Positions 1 to 7,835 of a DNA stretch of 64,000 nt are shown piece after piece. Every line of letters starts with the position of its first letter. The stretch's first letter is position 1. Below the pieces are notes generated by a model, which made no database searches, had not been told where the DNA came from, and was given only the letters and a program-made list of their open reading frames with translations. A program made the position numbers and the translations under genes. The DNA lies in assembly GCF_018271975.1 (NCBI RefSeq), contig NZ_JAGUCN010000010.1, forward strand, positions 1 to 64,000. Reading direction: 5' to 3'. The DNA comes from Carboxylicivirga mesophila (GTDB taxonomy: Bacteria > Bacteroidota > Bacteroidia > Bacteroidales > Marinilabiliaceae).

Positions 1-30
1 ATGAAAATGAATATTTATAAGTGAAACTCT

Positions 31-166
31 AAGCTTTTCCTTAAATAATCGATTTACTGCTTTAAATTTCATCACCGTAGCTCGCTACGCTTCTGGGATT
101 AGCATTGTAAATCAGTTATTTAAGAAATTTTGAGCTTTGTAATTTTAATCGAACTCAGGTTAATAA
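31..166. repeat. Palindromic intergenic element, copy 1
   Basis: Two imperfectly complementary arms (31-57 and 107-137) share the blocks AAGCT, CTTAAATAA and GATTTAC. Between them lies a small perfect hairpin, CGTAGC-TC-GCTACG-like, at 76-89. The arms are followed by the motif TCGARCTCAGGTTAWTAA (149-166). The same plan and the same tail motif recur at 18476-18609, so this is a dispersed family and not a chance palindrome. It lies just beyond the stop of the minus-strand gene ending at 214. It could act as a terminator or RNA stabiliser, or be a short non-autonomous mobile repeat; which one is not shown by the sequence. Confidence 0.6.
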
Positions 167-213
167 GTAATTCACTTGATCATTAGCTTTTTGAATACAT
201 TACTTTTCTGTCA

Positions 214-780
214 TTAAAACAGGCGTACACCCAAGCGCACAGAAAAGCGGTTGTAGGTTATTTTTCGCGTAACGTGAGTCGCCAACCAGTCGCTTCGGGT
301 GAATTCAAACTCATGATACCTGTAACCAATGGCTACAAATACATTGTAATTATGCCGGCTGGGAAACAGATAGCCCACCTCTGTATTAAAGTAAGCACCT
401 CCTTTGGTATCTGTAATTTCCATATCCATAAACTCCATATCTTCCAGAGCTATTGCATAGCCAGGTGCCAGGCTCCAGTAATAGGCTGCTTTTTTCTGTT
501 GAGGTAGCATTAATTTTAGATTGGGCCCGAGTGGCAATACCATTACATCAAACCATTCCAGTCCGGTTACAAGTCCCAATGACAGGTTTTGGTTGAGCTG
601 ATAATGGTGCTCCATCCAGAATGATGTAATATGAGGTTGCTCGTCGCCTGATGAGCCTATAAGCATACCAATGGATGTATAGTTAAAGTAACCTTTAGTT
701 TTGTTAGCAAGCGTGTTTTCGTCCTGGGCATATACTATGGTAACCAGGAACAAGCTAAAAAGGGTGAGATGTTGTTTCAT
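214..780 (-). CDS. Small outer-membrane beta-barrel protein
   Basis: The product is 188 residues. Residues 1-19 form a signal peptide ending in VYAQ, so the protein is exported. The mature part alternates polar and hydrophobic residues as in short transmembrane beta strands, is rich in Gly, Tyr and Phe, and ends in RLGVRLF with a terminal Phe, the usual beta-barrel assembly signal. Its opening KGYFNYTSIG resembles small Bacteroidota porin-family proteins of roughly this size. The open frame extends upstream to 909, but the ATG at 780 is the first that gives a signal peptide, so it is taken as the start. The gene is divergent from the lipoprotein gene at 929. The precise role is unknown; a structural or small-solute barrel is likely. 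Confidence 0.7.
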   Translation of the reverse strand: MKQHLTLFSLFLVTIVYAQDENTLANKTKGYFNYTSIGMLIGSSGDEQPHITSFWMEHHYQLNQNLSLGLVTGLEWFDVMVLPLGPNLKLMLPQQKKAAYYWSLAPGYAIALEDMEFMDMEITDTKGGAYFNTEVGYLFPSRHNYNVFVAIGYRYHEFEFTRSDWLATHVTRKITYNRFSVRLGVRLF

Positions 781-928
781 AGGTGTGGTTTTAAGAGTTA
801 GATTGATTTTTATTCGAATAGTTGCGTCATCTTTCAAATTAATCCTACGCAACCATTCATTAAAATTCGCATCTAATGAAATGATAGAATGTGGATTACC
901 ACTATCCAAACATTTAAAACCCTATGCT

Positions 929-2194
929 ATGAAAAAAATTAAACACCTGTTTATCGCTTTAACCATTGGTTTATGTTGCTTTTCCTGTAGCGACAAGATT
1001 GAAGAAACTTACCTTGTTCATACTCCTGAGTATTTAAGTTATGAAGACTTAAGAGCCTCCTATACCATGAAGAGTGCTCAGTCTATTTATCAACCAGGTA
1101 AGATTTATTTTAAAGACCAGTTCATTTTCATTAACGAATATCAGAAGGGGATTCATATTATTGATAATTCATTGCCTGAACAACCACAGAAACTGGCTTT
1201 TCTGGAGATACCCGGAAACATTGATATGGCCATCAAAGGCACCATGCTATATGCCGATAGTTATATTGATTTGGTAACACTCGACATCAGTGATATCAAC
1301 AATGTTGTTGAGGTCGATAGAGATGAGAATGTATTTCCGTACATCATTCCTGCATTTAACGAAGGCATCGTTTCTGAGGTTGATGAATCGAAAGGGGTTA
1401 TTGTGGGGTATAGTGTAAGTACCGAAACGGTGAAAGTGAAAAGGGATGAGCTAATGTACAGTACATTTCCGATGTGGGAATCGACCTTTTTTACTGCTGA
1501 TGCTTTATCATCCGCCAAGGTTAACGGAGGTGGAAGTGGCATTGGTGGTTCCATGGCGCGATTTACCTTATATGATGATTATCTGTATGCAATTGATAAG
1601 GCATCGTTACACCTGTTTGATGTTTCTGTTAATTCCAATCCGTCATTTACTAAGCAGATACCTATTAGCTGGCAAATAGAAACCTTGTTCCCTTATAATA
1701 AAAACCTGTTTATCGGCGCCCAGAGCGGTATGTTTATTTACAGTCTGCAGAATCCGGCTAATCCGGAGTTTATTGCCGAATTCAGGCATGCAACGGCTTG
1801 CGACCCGGTGGTTGTGGAAGGTGACTATGCCTACGTCACCCTGCGTGGTGGCAATTTGTGCGGAGCCATCGAAAGTCAGTTAAACGTAATTGATATCAGC
1901 ACGCTGGAATATCCCGCTTTGGTTGAGGCATACGCCATGAAAGAACCCTATGGCTTAGGCATAGATAATGGTTTGTTATTTATATGCGATGGTAGTGCTG
2001 GTCTAAAGGTGTATGATGCTGATGATCCTTATGCGATTGACGATCATCTGGTAGCTCACTATCCGGATATCAATGCTTTTGATGTGATTCCTTTGGGCGA
2101 TATTTTGCTGATGATAGGTGAGGATGGTTTATATCAGTACGACTATTCATCCGTTGATCAGATTAAACTGCTAAGCCATATTGCGATAAATTAG
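929..2194 (+). CDS. LVIVD-repeat beta-propeller lipoprotein
   Basis: The product is 421 residues. It begins with a lipoprotein signal peptide whose lipobox is CFSC with Cys20 as the predicted lipidated residue. The rest is made of repeated units of the LVIVD type: segments such as GIHIIDNS, LVTLDISD, FIYSLQNPANPEF, LNVIDISTLEYPALV and LKVYDADDPYA, each a strand pair followed by a short 'P..P' loop. Such repeats are known to fold as beta-propellers in bacterial surface proteins. The open frame reaches back to 701, but only the ATG at 929 starts a signal peptide. It probably sits on the outer or inner membrane leaflet facing the periplasm or cell surface. The ligand is unknown. A terminator follows at 2227. 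Confidence 0.8.
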   Translation: MKKIKHLFIALTIGLCCFSCSDKIEETYLVHTPEYLSYEDLRASYTMKSAQSIYQPGKIYFKDQFIFINEYQKGIHIIDNSLPEQPQKLAFLEIPGNIDMAIKGTMLYADSYIDLVTLDISDINNVVEVDRDENVFPYIIPAFNEGIVSEVDESKGVIVGYSVSTETVKVKRDELMYSTFPMWESTFFTADALSSAKVNGGGSGIGGSMARFTLYDDYLYAIDKASLHLFDVSVNSNPSFTKQIPISWQIETLFPYNKNLFIGAQSGMFIYSLQNPANPEFIAEFRHATACDPVVVEGDYAYVTLRGGNLCGAIESQLNVIDISTLEYPALVEAYAMKEPYGLGIDNGLLFICDGSAGLKVYDADDPYAIDDHLVAHYPDINAFDVIPLGDILLMIGEDGLYQYDYSSVDQIKLLSHIAIN

Positions 2195-2226
2195 TTCTGT
2201 CACAACTAAACAATCTATATCAAAGG

Positions 2227-2256
2227 AGCTGTTTCATCATTGAGACAGCTTTTTTT
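2227..2256 (+). terminator. Rho-independent terminator
   Basis: Arms AGCTGT (2227-2232) and ACAGCT (2245-2250), extendable by G-U pairing, are followed directly by a run of T. It lies 33 bp after the stop of the LVIVD lipoprotein gene. Confidence 0.8.
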
Positions 2257-2345
2257 ACATATGTTACCCCAAGGTCTGTCTCAAACTGGCTATTATTGCA
2301 TTTTTTGTAAATTGCGCATTAAGACTAAACTAACAGCATATCTGA

Positions 2346-3767
2346 ATGAAGAAATTAGCATTGCATTGGAAAATAATTATCGGTTTGTTTCTAGGGATTA
2401 TCTGGGCTGTTCTCTCAGGCTTTTTCGGGTGGAGTGAGTTTACCACTAACTGGCTGGCTCCCTGGGGACGTATTTTTATTAATTTGCTGAAATTGATAGC
2501 TATTCCATTAGTGCTGTTTTCTATTATTGGTGGGATTGTTGGATTGGGCGATCCAAAGCATCTTGGGCGTATGGGGATTAGAACGCTCGTACTATATTTA
2601 AGCACAACTGTTATTGCTGTTTCGCTGGGTTTGCTTATTGTTAATGTAGCTAAACCCGGAACGTGGATGGATGAAACGGTACGGAAAGAAAATCGTATTG
2701 CCTATGAGCTTTGGGCCCAACAAGAAGGGGAGGAAGTGCATGATGATATCAATATGCTGGCCGATCCGGTTAATAGTGATTTAATAGCTGAAGTGGCCAA
2801 ACGCAGAGGCTTTGATGAAGATGAGAATGTGCAATCGCGACTCAAGCAGGCCGAAAGCCAAAAAGATAGCGGACCATTAACTTTTATTGAAGACATGGTG
2901 CCCGATAATGTGTTTAAAGCTATGACTGACAATGGGAGCATGCTCAAGGTCATCTTTTTTGCCCTGTTCTTTGGTATTGCCTTGCTATTTGTGCCCAATG
3001 ACAAGGCGCAGCCGGTGATTGCGGTGGTCAATGGTTTAAGTGAAGTGTTTCTGAAAATGGTAGACTTGATAATGAAAGGCGCTCCGTTTTTTGTGTTTGC
3101 TCTAATGGCCGGCATCGTGTCTGAAATGGCCGGTGATAACCCTGCGAAAATATTTGAACTCTTTAAAGGTCTTACTTGGTATTCATTGTCGGTTTTGGGA
3201 GGTTTGCTGTTGATGGCCTTCGTGATTTATCCAACCGTGATGAGAGTGTTTGTAAAACGCCTGAGTTTTAAAGGTTTCTTAAAGGGCATCAGTCCGGCGC
3301 AAATGCTGGCTTTCTCTACCAGTTCCAGTGCAGCCACATTGCCGGTTACCTTAGAGTGTGTGGAAGAGAACCTGGAAGTGGATCCAAAAGTGTCGAGCTT
3401 TGTACTGCCCATTGGTGCCACCGTTAATATGGATGGTACCAGTCTATACCAGGCGGTAGCGGTTATCTTTCTGGCACAAATGCATATGATAGACCTGGAC
3501 CTGGCCCAGCAGTTGACTATCATTTTAACGGCCACTTTGGCAAGTATTGGTTCAGCAGCTATCCCAAGTGCCGGATTGGTGATGCTGATGATTGTCCTTA
3601 GTTCGGTAGGATTGAACCCGGCCTGGATTGGTATCATTTTACCCGTTGACCGTATTTTGGATATGGTCCGTACAGTAGTTAATGTGACGGGTGACGCGAC
3701 AGTAGCTACGGTGATAGGAGAGGTGAGTGCTGGTGAAAATGAGGAGGTTGGCGTGTTTAATGATTGA
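2346..3767 (+). CDS. Dicarboxylate/amino acid:cation symporter (DAACS family), C-terminus replaced
   Basis: The product is 473 residues and an inner-membrane transporter of the glutamate/dicarboxylate:Na+ or H+ symporter family (GltP/DctA-like). Visible signatures are the Ser-rich hairpin FSTSSSAATLP, the NMDGT motif and the final DRILDMVRTVVNVTGDA motif, all in the substrate and ion-binding half. About eight hydrophobic segments and the two re-entrant loops are as expected; a charged insert of about 60 residues (roughly 100-165) separates TM3 from TM4 and is usual in Bacteroidota members. The last 17 or so codons after GDATVATVIGE differ from what a second partial copy at 4368-4433 would encode, so the present tail (VSAGENEEVGVFND) is probably not the ancestral one. 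The substrate cannot be told from the sequence. Confidence 0.88.
   Translation: MKKLALHWKIIIGLFLGIIWAVLSGFFGWSEFTTNWLAPWGRIFINLLKLIAIPLVLFSIIGGIVGLGDPKHLGRMGIRTLVLYLSTTVIAVSLGLLIVNVAKPGTWMDETVRKENRIAYELWAQQEGEEVHDDINMLADPVNSDLIAEVAKRRGFDEDENVQSRLKQAESQKDSGPLTFIEDMVPDNVFKAMTDNGSMLKVIFFALFFGIALLFVPNDKAQPVIAVVNGLSEVFLKMVDLIMKGAPFFVFALMAGIVSEMAGDNPAKIFELFKGLTWYSLSVLGGLLLMAFVIYPTVMRVFVKRLSFKGFLKGISPAQMLAFSTSSSAATLPVTLECVEENLEVDPKVSSFVLPIGATVNMDGTSLYQAVAVIFLAQMHMIDLDLAQQLTIILTATLASIGSAAIPSAGLVMLMIVLSSVGLNPAWIGIILPVDRILDMVRTVVNVTGDATVATVIGEVSAGENEEVGVFND
3690..3721 (+). repeat. 32-bp direct repeat, copy within symporter 3' end
   Basis: Positions 3690-3721 match 4368-4399 at 31 of 32 bases (one G/A difference). 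The two copies bracket the orphan gene at 3791-4354. This copy lies in frame in the symporter gene and encodes GDATVATVIG. Confidence 0.9.
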
Positions 3768-3790
3768 ATAATAGACAAGTCTATAAAATT

Positions 3791-4354
3791 ATGAGAATTT
3801 CTATATGCTTCCTTCTGATTCTTTACTCGCTAAGTTCATTTTCTAAGAATGATTCAATATACTGCTACTTTAATGGACAAAGCATTGTTTTAAAGAAAAA
3901 TGATGTTTTAAATCTATATGGGAAACCTCTAATAAATGATAAAAAGGCGGGAGGTTTTAAAGTTGATAATTCAAAAAAGTGGATTAAATATGGAAAGCTG
4001 TATTATGAAGATTTTTATATAGTTTATTATAAAACTTTAGCATTTCATAATTATATGAAGTTTTACCAAACGACTAATTCATTTATTTTCGAAGGTAATA
4101 CCCTAAATGCTATTACCACTCTTGATGATGTATTAAGGTTTTACAAGAATAAAGAGGTTTTGGTCAATCACACTGTTTGTCAACTTTTTTCTATTGACAA
4201 TGAGTTTTACTTTGAGAATGGAGATAAGATAAACCATGTTCTTATTGATTCAGAGATGTATGGAATGATTGAGTTGGTCTTCTATAGTAAAAAGTTGTAT
4301 GCAATAATTATAGATCCACAGGGAGTTTTGGAAGAACTAGAAAAATGGTTATAG
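3791..4354 (+). CDS. Orphan secreted protein of unknown function, AT-rich insert
   Basis: The product is 187 residues with a signal peptide at residues 1-19 (MRISICFLLILYSLSSFS). I do not recognise the family. The mature part is rich in Tyr, Phe, Asn and Lys and looks like a compact globular secreted domain; there are no Cys pairs or clear motifs. Its base composition is far more AT-rich than the symporter before it and the genes after it, with long A/T runs. The gene sits exactly between two copies of a 32-bp repeat derived from the symporter 3' end, so it was very likely brought in by recombination. A TTG at 3764 would extend the frame, but the ATG at 3791 gives the cleaner signal peptide. 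Confidence 0.65.
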   Translation: MRISICFLLILYSLSSFSKNDSIYCYFNGQSIVLKKNDVLNLYGKPLINDKKAGGFKVDNSKKWIKYGKLYYEDFYIVYYKTLAFHNYMKFYQTTNSFIFEGNTLNAITTLDDVLRFYKNKEVLVNHTVCQLFSIDNEFYFENGDKINHVLIDSEMYGMIELVFYSKKLYAIIIDPQGVLEELEKWL

Positions 4355-4367
4355 CAAACATACAAGA

Positions 4368-4433
4368 GGTGACGCGACAGTAGCTACAGTGATAGGAGAA
4401 ACATCTTCCGAACAACAGCAGGGAATTATTTAG
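4368..4433 (+). pseudogene. Relict 3' end of the symporter gene
   Basis: This stretch reads in frame as GDATVATVIGETSSEQQQGII followed by TAG at 4431-4433, which is a natural continuation of a DAACS transporter. It has no start and is separated from the present symporter by the orphan gene. Its first 32 bases repeat 3690-3721. The simplest reading is that this is the original C-terminal coding end, displaced when the segment 3722-4367 was inserted. It overlaps the end of the convergent gene 4426-4728 by 8 bases, as short convergent overlaps often do. Confidence 0.75.
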
Positions 4434-4728
4434 CAGTAGATTGTTGTTGTATGAACGGTTTGTTGCCTTTATGAACAGGTGCCGAATATTGGCTCGAATC
4501 AACTTTGTGTATTGGTGAAACGCTTTGGGTGTAATTGAGCGAATCAGTGGCAGACAATTCCACTTTTTGTCCATTTGATAATATAAGGGTAGCCTGGCGC
4601 TTGCCGGGTTTAATCTTATCCTTTAACTGAGTTTGGTCGTGCTGACCCTTTAATGTTAGTGTATAAACCAAAAATATCAGCAACGGTAGGCAATAGCGTA
4701 GTTTTGTTTTTTTGACAGCTTGTTTCAT
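4426..4728 (-). CDS. Small membrane-anchored or secreted protein with a FecR-like stretch
   Basis: The product is 100 residues. Residues 8-28 are a hydrophobic segment preceded by five Lys/Arg, so it is either a signal peptide or an anchor. Residues 37-60 (DKIKPGKRQATLILSNGQKV) resemble the beginning of the FecR/anti-sigma periplasmic domain of Bacteroidota, where a 'I.PG...A.L.L.DG..' pattern is usual. The rest of a FecR protein (about 300 residues, with a cytoplasmic N-domain) is absent, and no sigma factor lies nearby. It may be a remnant of such a gene or a small free-standing domain. The C-terminus is Gln/Ser-rich and looks disordered. Confidence 0.55.
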   Translation of the reverse strand: MKQAVKKTKLRYCLPLLIFLVYTLTLKGQHDQTQLKDKIKPGKRQATLILSNGQKVELSATDSLNYTQSVSPIHKVDSSQYSAPVHKGNKPFIQQQSTAK

Positions 4729-4843
4729 TAAAATTGTTGTTGGGTGAATTTTATACTAAACCTAACTGGTTTATTCAAAAGACACCCAATATAGCATAAG
4801 AGGTGACAAAGTATTTGTTATTGATTGTTAAATAGCTATTGAT

Positions 4844-6130
4844 TTATTTTGTCACTTTATAGTCAACCGGAATTTCCAGATGAAAGGAAGTGCCCCTATC
4901 TTTTTCTGATTCAAAATACAGCTTTCCTTTAAGTAAATGCGAAAGATTTTTGCTGATGGTTAATCCAAGTCCGCTTCCATTAAAGTTGACAAGCTTATTG
5001 TCGCTATCCTGCTCAAATTGATTGAATAAACTATCATGTTTTGATTGGCATATGCCCAGCCCGGTATCTTCAACAGTAAATTTGATTGAATCACCAATTA
5101 TTGCATAACTCAGGTAAACATGACCTTGTTGAGTAAACTTCAGGGCATTAAAAGTTAAGTTGCTTAGTATTTGGTAAAGAAGTATAATGTCTGAGTGAAT
5201 CATTACTGATTCATTTGTTTTCTTCAGTGTTTTGAAATCTACACCGTTAGATGCTTTGAATGACAATGATGCCTGAATGCGTTTCAATAAGCTATCAGGG
5301 TTAAATTTAGATAGCGACACTTTGGTGCTGTCTTCTTCAATCTTCGCAATATTAATGATGTTATTCAGTAGGTTGAGTAAAGTGTGGCCGTTGTCATTGA
5401 TAATATTAATGTATTCCTTTCTTTCAGCTAATTCCAGGTCGTCCTGCTCCAATAGCTCGGCAAAACCCAGTATAGCATTCATTGGTGTTCTTATTTCATG
5501 ACTTAGATGGGTTACATATGAGGTTTTGATTCTTTCAGAATGAAGGGCCTCATTTCGTTGGTTTATAACCAGATTTTTAATGTATATAATAAGAGGTATT
5601 TCGAATATGATAAAAATGAGGCAAACCATCAGAATGTCCAATACACGCTGAATCTCACTCGGGTAATAGGTTATTATTTCGGGGAAATAGGCTTCGATGA
5701 GTAACAAGCCCGGCACATTGATGCCAATAACCATATAGGCATACTTCAATAAATTGTTGTTAAGTAAAAAAGTAAGCAATGGCACAAAGGCCAGTATGTA
5801 AAATAATGTTGGTCCCGAGCTGCCGGCTGTCTCCAGCCACAAAAAGTTGATCATTAAAACGACAAACGCAAGGTATAAGCGCTTAGCAATTCTAAATTTT
5901 CTCTTTATTCGTGCCACCCAGTATATGAATGTAATAATTAGGGATGAAGCAAAATTGGAATATATTACACTCATAGGGAGCCCCAGAAAAGGATTGAATA
6001 TGGCAGAGATAACTATCAGACACAGCGTTATATGGAGCATGTGTATAAGTACCAGCTCCTGAATAGTGTACTCATCTGGCTTAATTAATACCAGTTCTTT
6101 AATTCTGTTAATAAACTGCTTTCCCAACAT
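4844..6130 (-). CDS. Membrane sensor histidine kinase
   Basis: The product is 428 residues. Six hydrophobic segments fill residues 31-190 with only short loops between them, so the signal is probably sensed within or near the membrane. A HisKA domain follows with the H-box THLSHEIRTPMNAILGF and phospho-acceptor His211. The HATPase domain shows the N-box (LSNLTFNALKFT, Asn328), the G1 box (EDTGLG, 354-359) and the G2 box (GSGLGL, 385-390), so the catalytic core is intact. There is no receiver or HPt domain and no adjacent response regulator, making this an orphan kinase. It is followed by the small gene at 4426-4728 in the same direction after 115 bp. The stimulus is unknown. Confidence 0.88.
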   Translation of the reverse strand: MLGKQFINRIKELVLIKPDEYTIQELVLIHMLHITLCLIVISAIFNPFLGLPMSVIYSNFASSLIITFIYWVARIKRKFRIAKRLYLAFVVLMINFLWLETAGSSGPTLFYILAFVPLLTFLLNNNLLKYAYMVIGINVPGLLLIEAYFPEIITYYPSEIQRVLDILMVCLIFIIFEIPLIIYIKNLVINQRNEALHSERIKTSYVTHLSHEIRTPMNAILGFAELLEQDDLELAERKEYINIINDNGHTLLNLLNNIINIAKIEEDSTKVSLSKFNPDSLLKRIQASLSFKASNGVDFKTLKKTNESVMIHSDIILLYQILSNLTFNALKFTQQGHVYLSYAIIGDSIKFTVEDTGLGICQSKHDSLFNQFEQDSDNKLVNFNGSGLGLTISKNLSHLLKGKLYFESEKDRGTSFHLEIPVDYKVTK

Positions 6131-6247
6131 CCCGACTCTTTCCTTTTCTGTATTGCATTACGCAAAAGTCAGGAGAAAGTTATAAAAAATAACGTATGGT
6201 GCTAGTGCTTTTGTAAGATCGGATTTATAGTGCAGATTAGTAGGTGT

Positions 6248-7744
6248 TTAATTGTTGAATTTCTTGATGTAAATCCATAGGCCTGATAATAAAAGCGCAA
6301 TAGTAGTTAATCCAATAATTGGTACAATGAGAATATAAAATGAACCAATTAAATCCTGGAAGATTCTGCCTGTATGTATTTCTAATGCAGCATTCCATAG
6401 TGATACAGGTGCAGCGTTTTTGATAGATTCCTGCATGGGATAGAAATAACTACCTTGGGTGAGCATTTGAGCCCCGCTGTTGTAGTCGAAATATACTTCG
6501 CGAGGGCCATCCTGGTAATAACCAGTGGCCATATGTGTGCCTATTGGGCGCGACATGCCTGTATTGGCCTTATGTGGCTGCCTGGTAATGTAGTTGAAAC
6601 AACTGTTATCAAACGGATTCCACAAATAAAGTCCGCTAAAGGAACCAATTAAGTAGTGCTCTTCACTTTTTTCCTCAAACACATTAATGCCCATCACCGA
6701 TACAGGAGGTTGATTTGGTACTTTAACCATCTCGGCAAAATCAGCTGTTAAAGCATACATGCCTTTAGAAGTAGATACAAAGAAGACGTCATACTTTTGA
6801 TTGTACCTGATGGCCCTAAGTTGGTCGTACCAGGCATTAGGCGAATCAAGTACGGTAAAAGGAATGCTTTTAACCTGCGCATTAGCAATGGCAATTAATA
6901 GCGGCGGACGCAGAAACATACCGGTAAATGTTGTGAAAACTAACAGTATAACAGCGTAGTAGCCAATCTTATTGTGCCATTTTACCGAAAATCGAAACAG
7001 TTGCTTATGCTTGCTGGCTGATCTTTGCCTTTTCTTTCTCTGTTTAATCAATGATGGCGAAAGAAACCAGATAATACCTGTTACTGAAAGGAAAATAATG
7101 ATGATGGCGATAATATCCACGATGATTTTTCCACTAAAACCAAGCACTTCACCACTGTGGAGTAGCCAGATGGTTTTGAACAGGCTGCTTTTACCATCAA
7201 AATCATTCGGTGCTGGAAGCTGCATAAATTGATATGAATTGCTTGTTAAATCAAACTTAGCAAGCTCGCTTCTTGTAAGCACAAGCAGTTGTTGCTTGTG
7301 TTCAATTAGATCAGTAATGTGCTCGTTTTCTATATCTAGTGAGATATAATTCCATCGGTTATTGCAGAACTCATAGAGCCCAAACAGGGTGCCGGCAAAT
7401 AAACGTTGATTGTTCGTTAGCAGCATGCTGGTCACTTTACGCTTATCAATTCCTTTATCAAAGCCCTGATTGAAATCTGTCCATTCATTGGTAGCTGATG
7501 ATAAGGCCCAGCAACCGATGTTGCCAAAAAAGATACTTTGGGTACTGTCGAGCTTTATACTTCCTTTAATGGCCGCATTGTTCCAATTATCGTATTGGTA
7601 ACTCTCTGACAGGTATTGGCGCGGAATATCAATAGAGCTGATAGCTTGCCTGTGGTTTAATAAAATGCCTGAAAAAGAAAACAGGATGAGAAAAAAGCAA
7701 AGGATGATGCCCGCCCATTTGTGGTATTTACGCCAGAATTTCAT
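6248..7744 (-). CDS. PepSY-associated transmembrane protein
   Basis: The product is 498 residues. The N-terminus (FWRKYHKWAGIILCFFLILFSFSGILLNHR) is the typical first helix of PepSY-TM (PiuB/YcjX-like iron-regulated membrane) proteins, with the W..YH..W.G pattern. Further transmembrane helices are near residues 208-230, 257-280 (SVKWHNKIGYYAVI, again with a conserved His) and 468-490. Two periplasmic stretches of about 170-180 residues lie between them. Members of the family are often tied to siderophore uptake or membrane-bound reductases and may bind heme through the helix histidines. No TonB receptor is next to it here, so the iron link is only an inference. Confidence 0.75.
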   Translation of the reverse strand: MKFWRKYHKWAGIILCFFLILFSFSGILLNHRQAISSIDIPRQYLSESYQYDNWNNAAIKGSIKLDSTQSIFFGNIGCWALSSATNEWTDFNQGFDKGIDKRKVTSMLLTNNQRLFAGTLFGLYEFCNNRWNYISLDIENEHITDLIEHKQQLLVLTRSELAKFDLTSNSYQFMQLPAPNDFDGKSSLFKTIWLLHSGEVLGFSGKIIVDIIAIIIIFLSVTGIIWFLSPSLIKQRKKRQRSASKHKQLFRFSVKWHNKIGYYAVILLVFTTFTGMFLRPPLLIAIANAQVKSIPFTVLDSPNAWYDQLRAIRYNQKYDVFFVSTSKGMYALTADFAEMVKVPNQPPVSVMGINVFEEKSEEHYLIGSFSGLYLWNPFDNSCFNYITRQPHKANTGMSRPIGTHMATGYYQDGPREVYFDYNSGAQMLTQGSYFYPMQESIKNAAPVSLWNAALEIHTGRIFQDLIGSFYILIVPIIGLTTIALLLSGLWIYIKKFNN

Positions 7745-7786
7745 GGCTACGAAAATAGAAACATTTAAGTAATTGTTTGCCTGTTA

Positions 7787-7825
7787 TTGAAAAATCCCTA
7801 CAATTCGGGATGAATTGCAGGGATT
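7787..7825 (-). terminator. Terminator of rsgA
   Basis: Arms at 7793-7806 and 7812-7825 (AATCCCTACAATTC / GAATTGCAGGGATT) pair with one mismatch. Read on the minus strand the hairpin follows the rsgA stop directly and is succeeded by a T-rich run. Confidence 0.8.
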
Positions 7826-7835
7826 AACTCAATTA

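Noticed and set aside
3227-3778. 183-codon open frame on the minus strand opposite the symporter
   Set aside because: The plus-strand product has all family motifs; the antisense product has no recognisable features.
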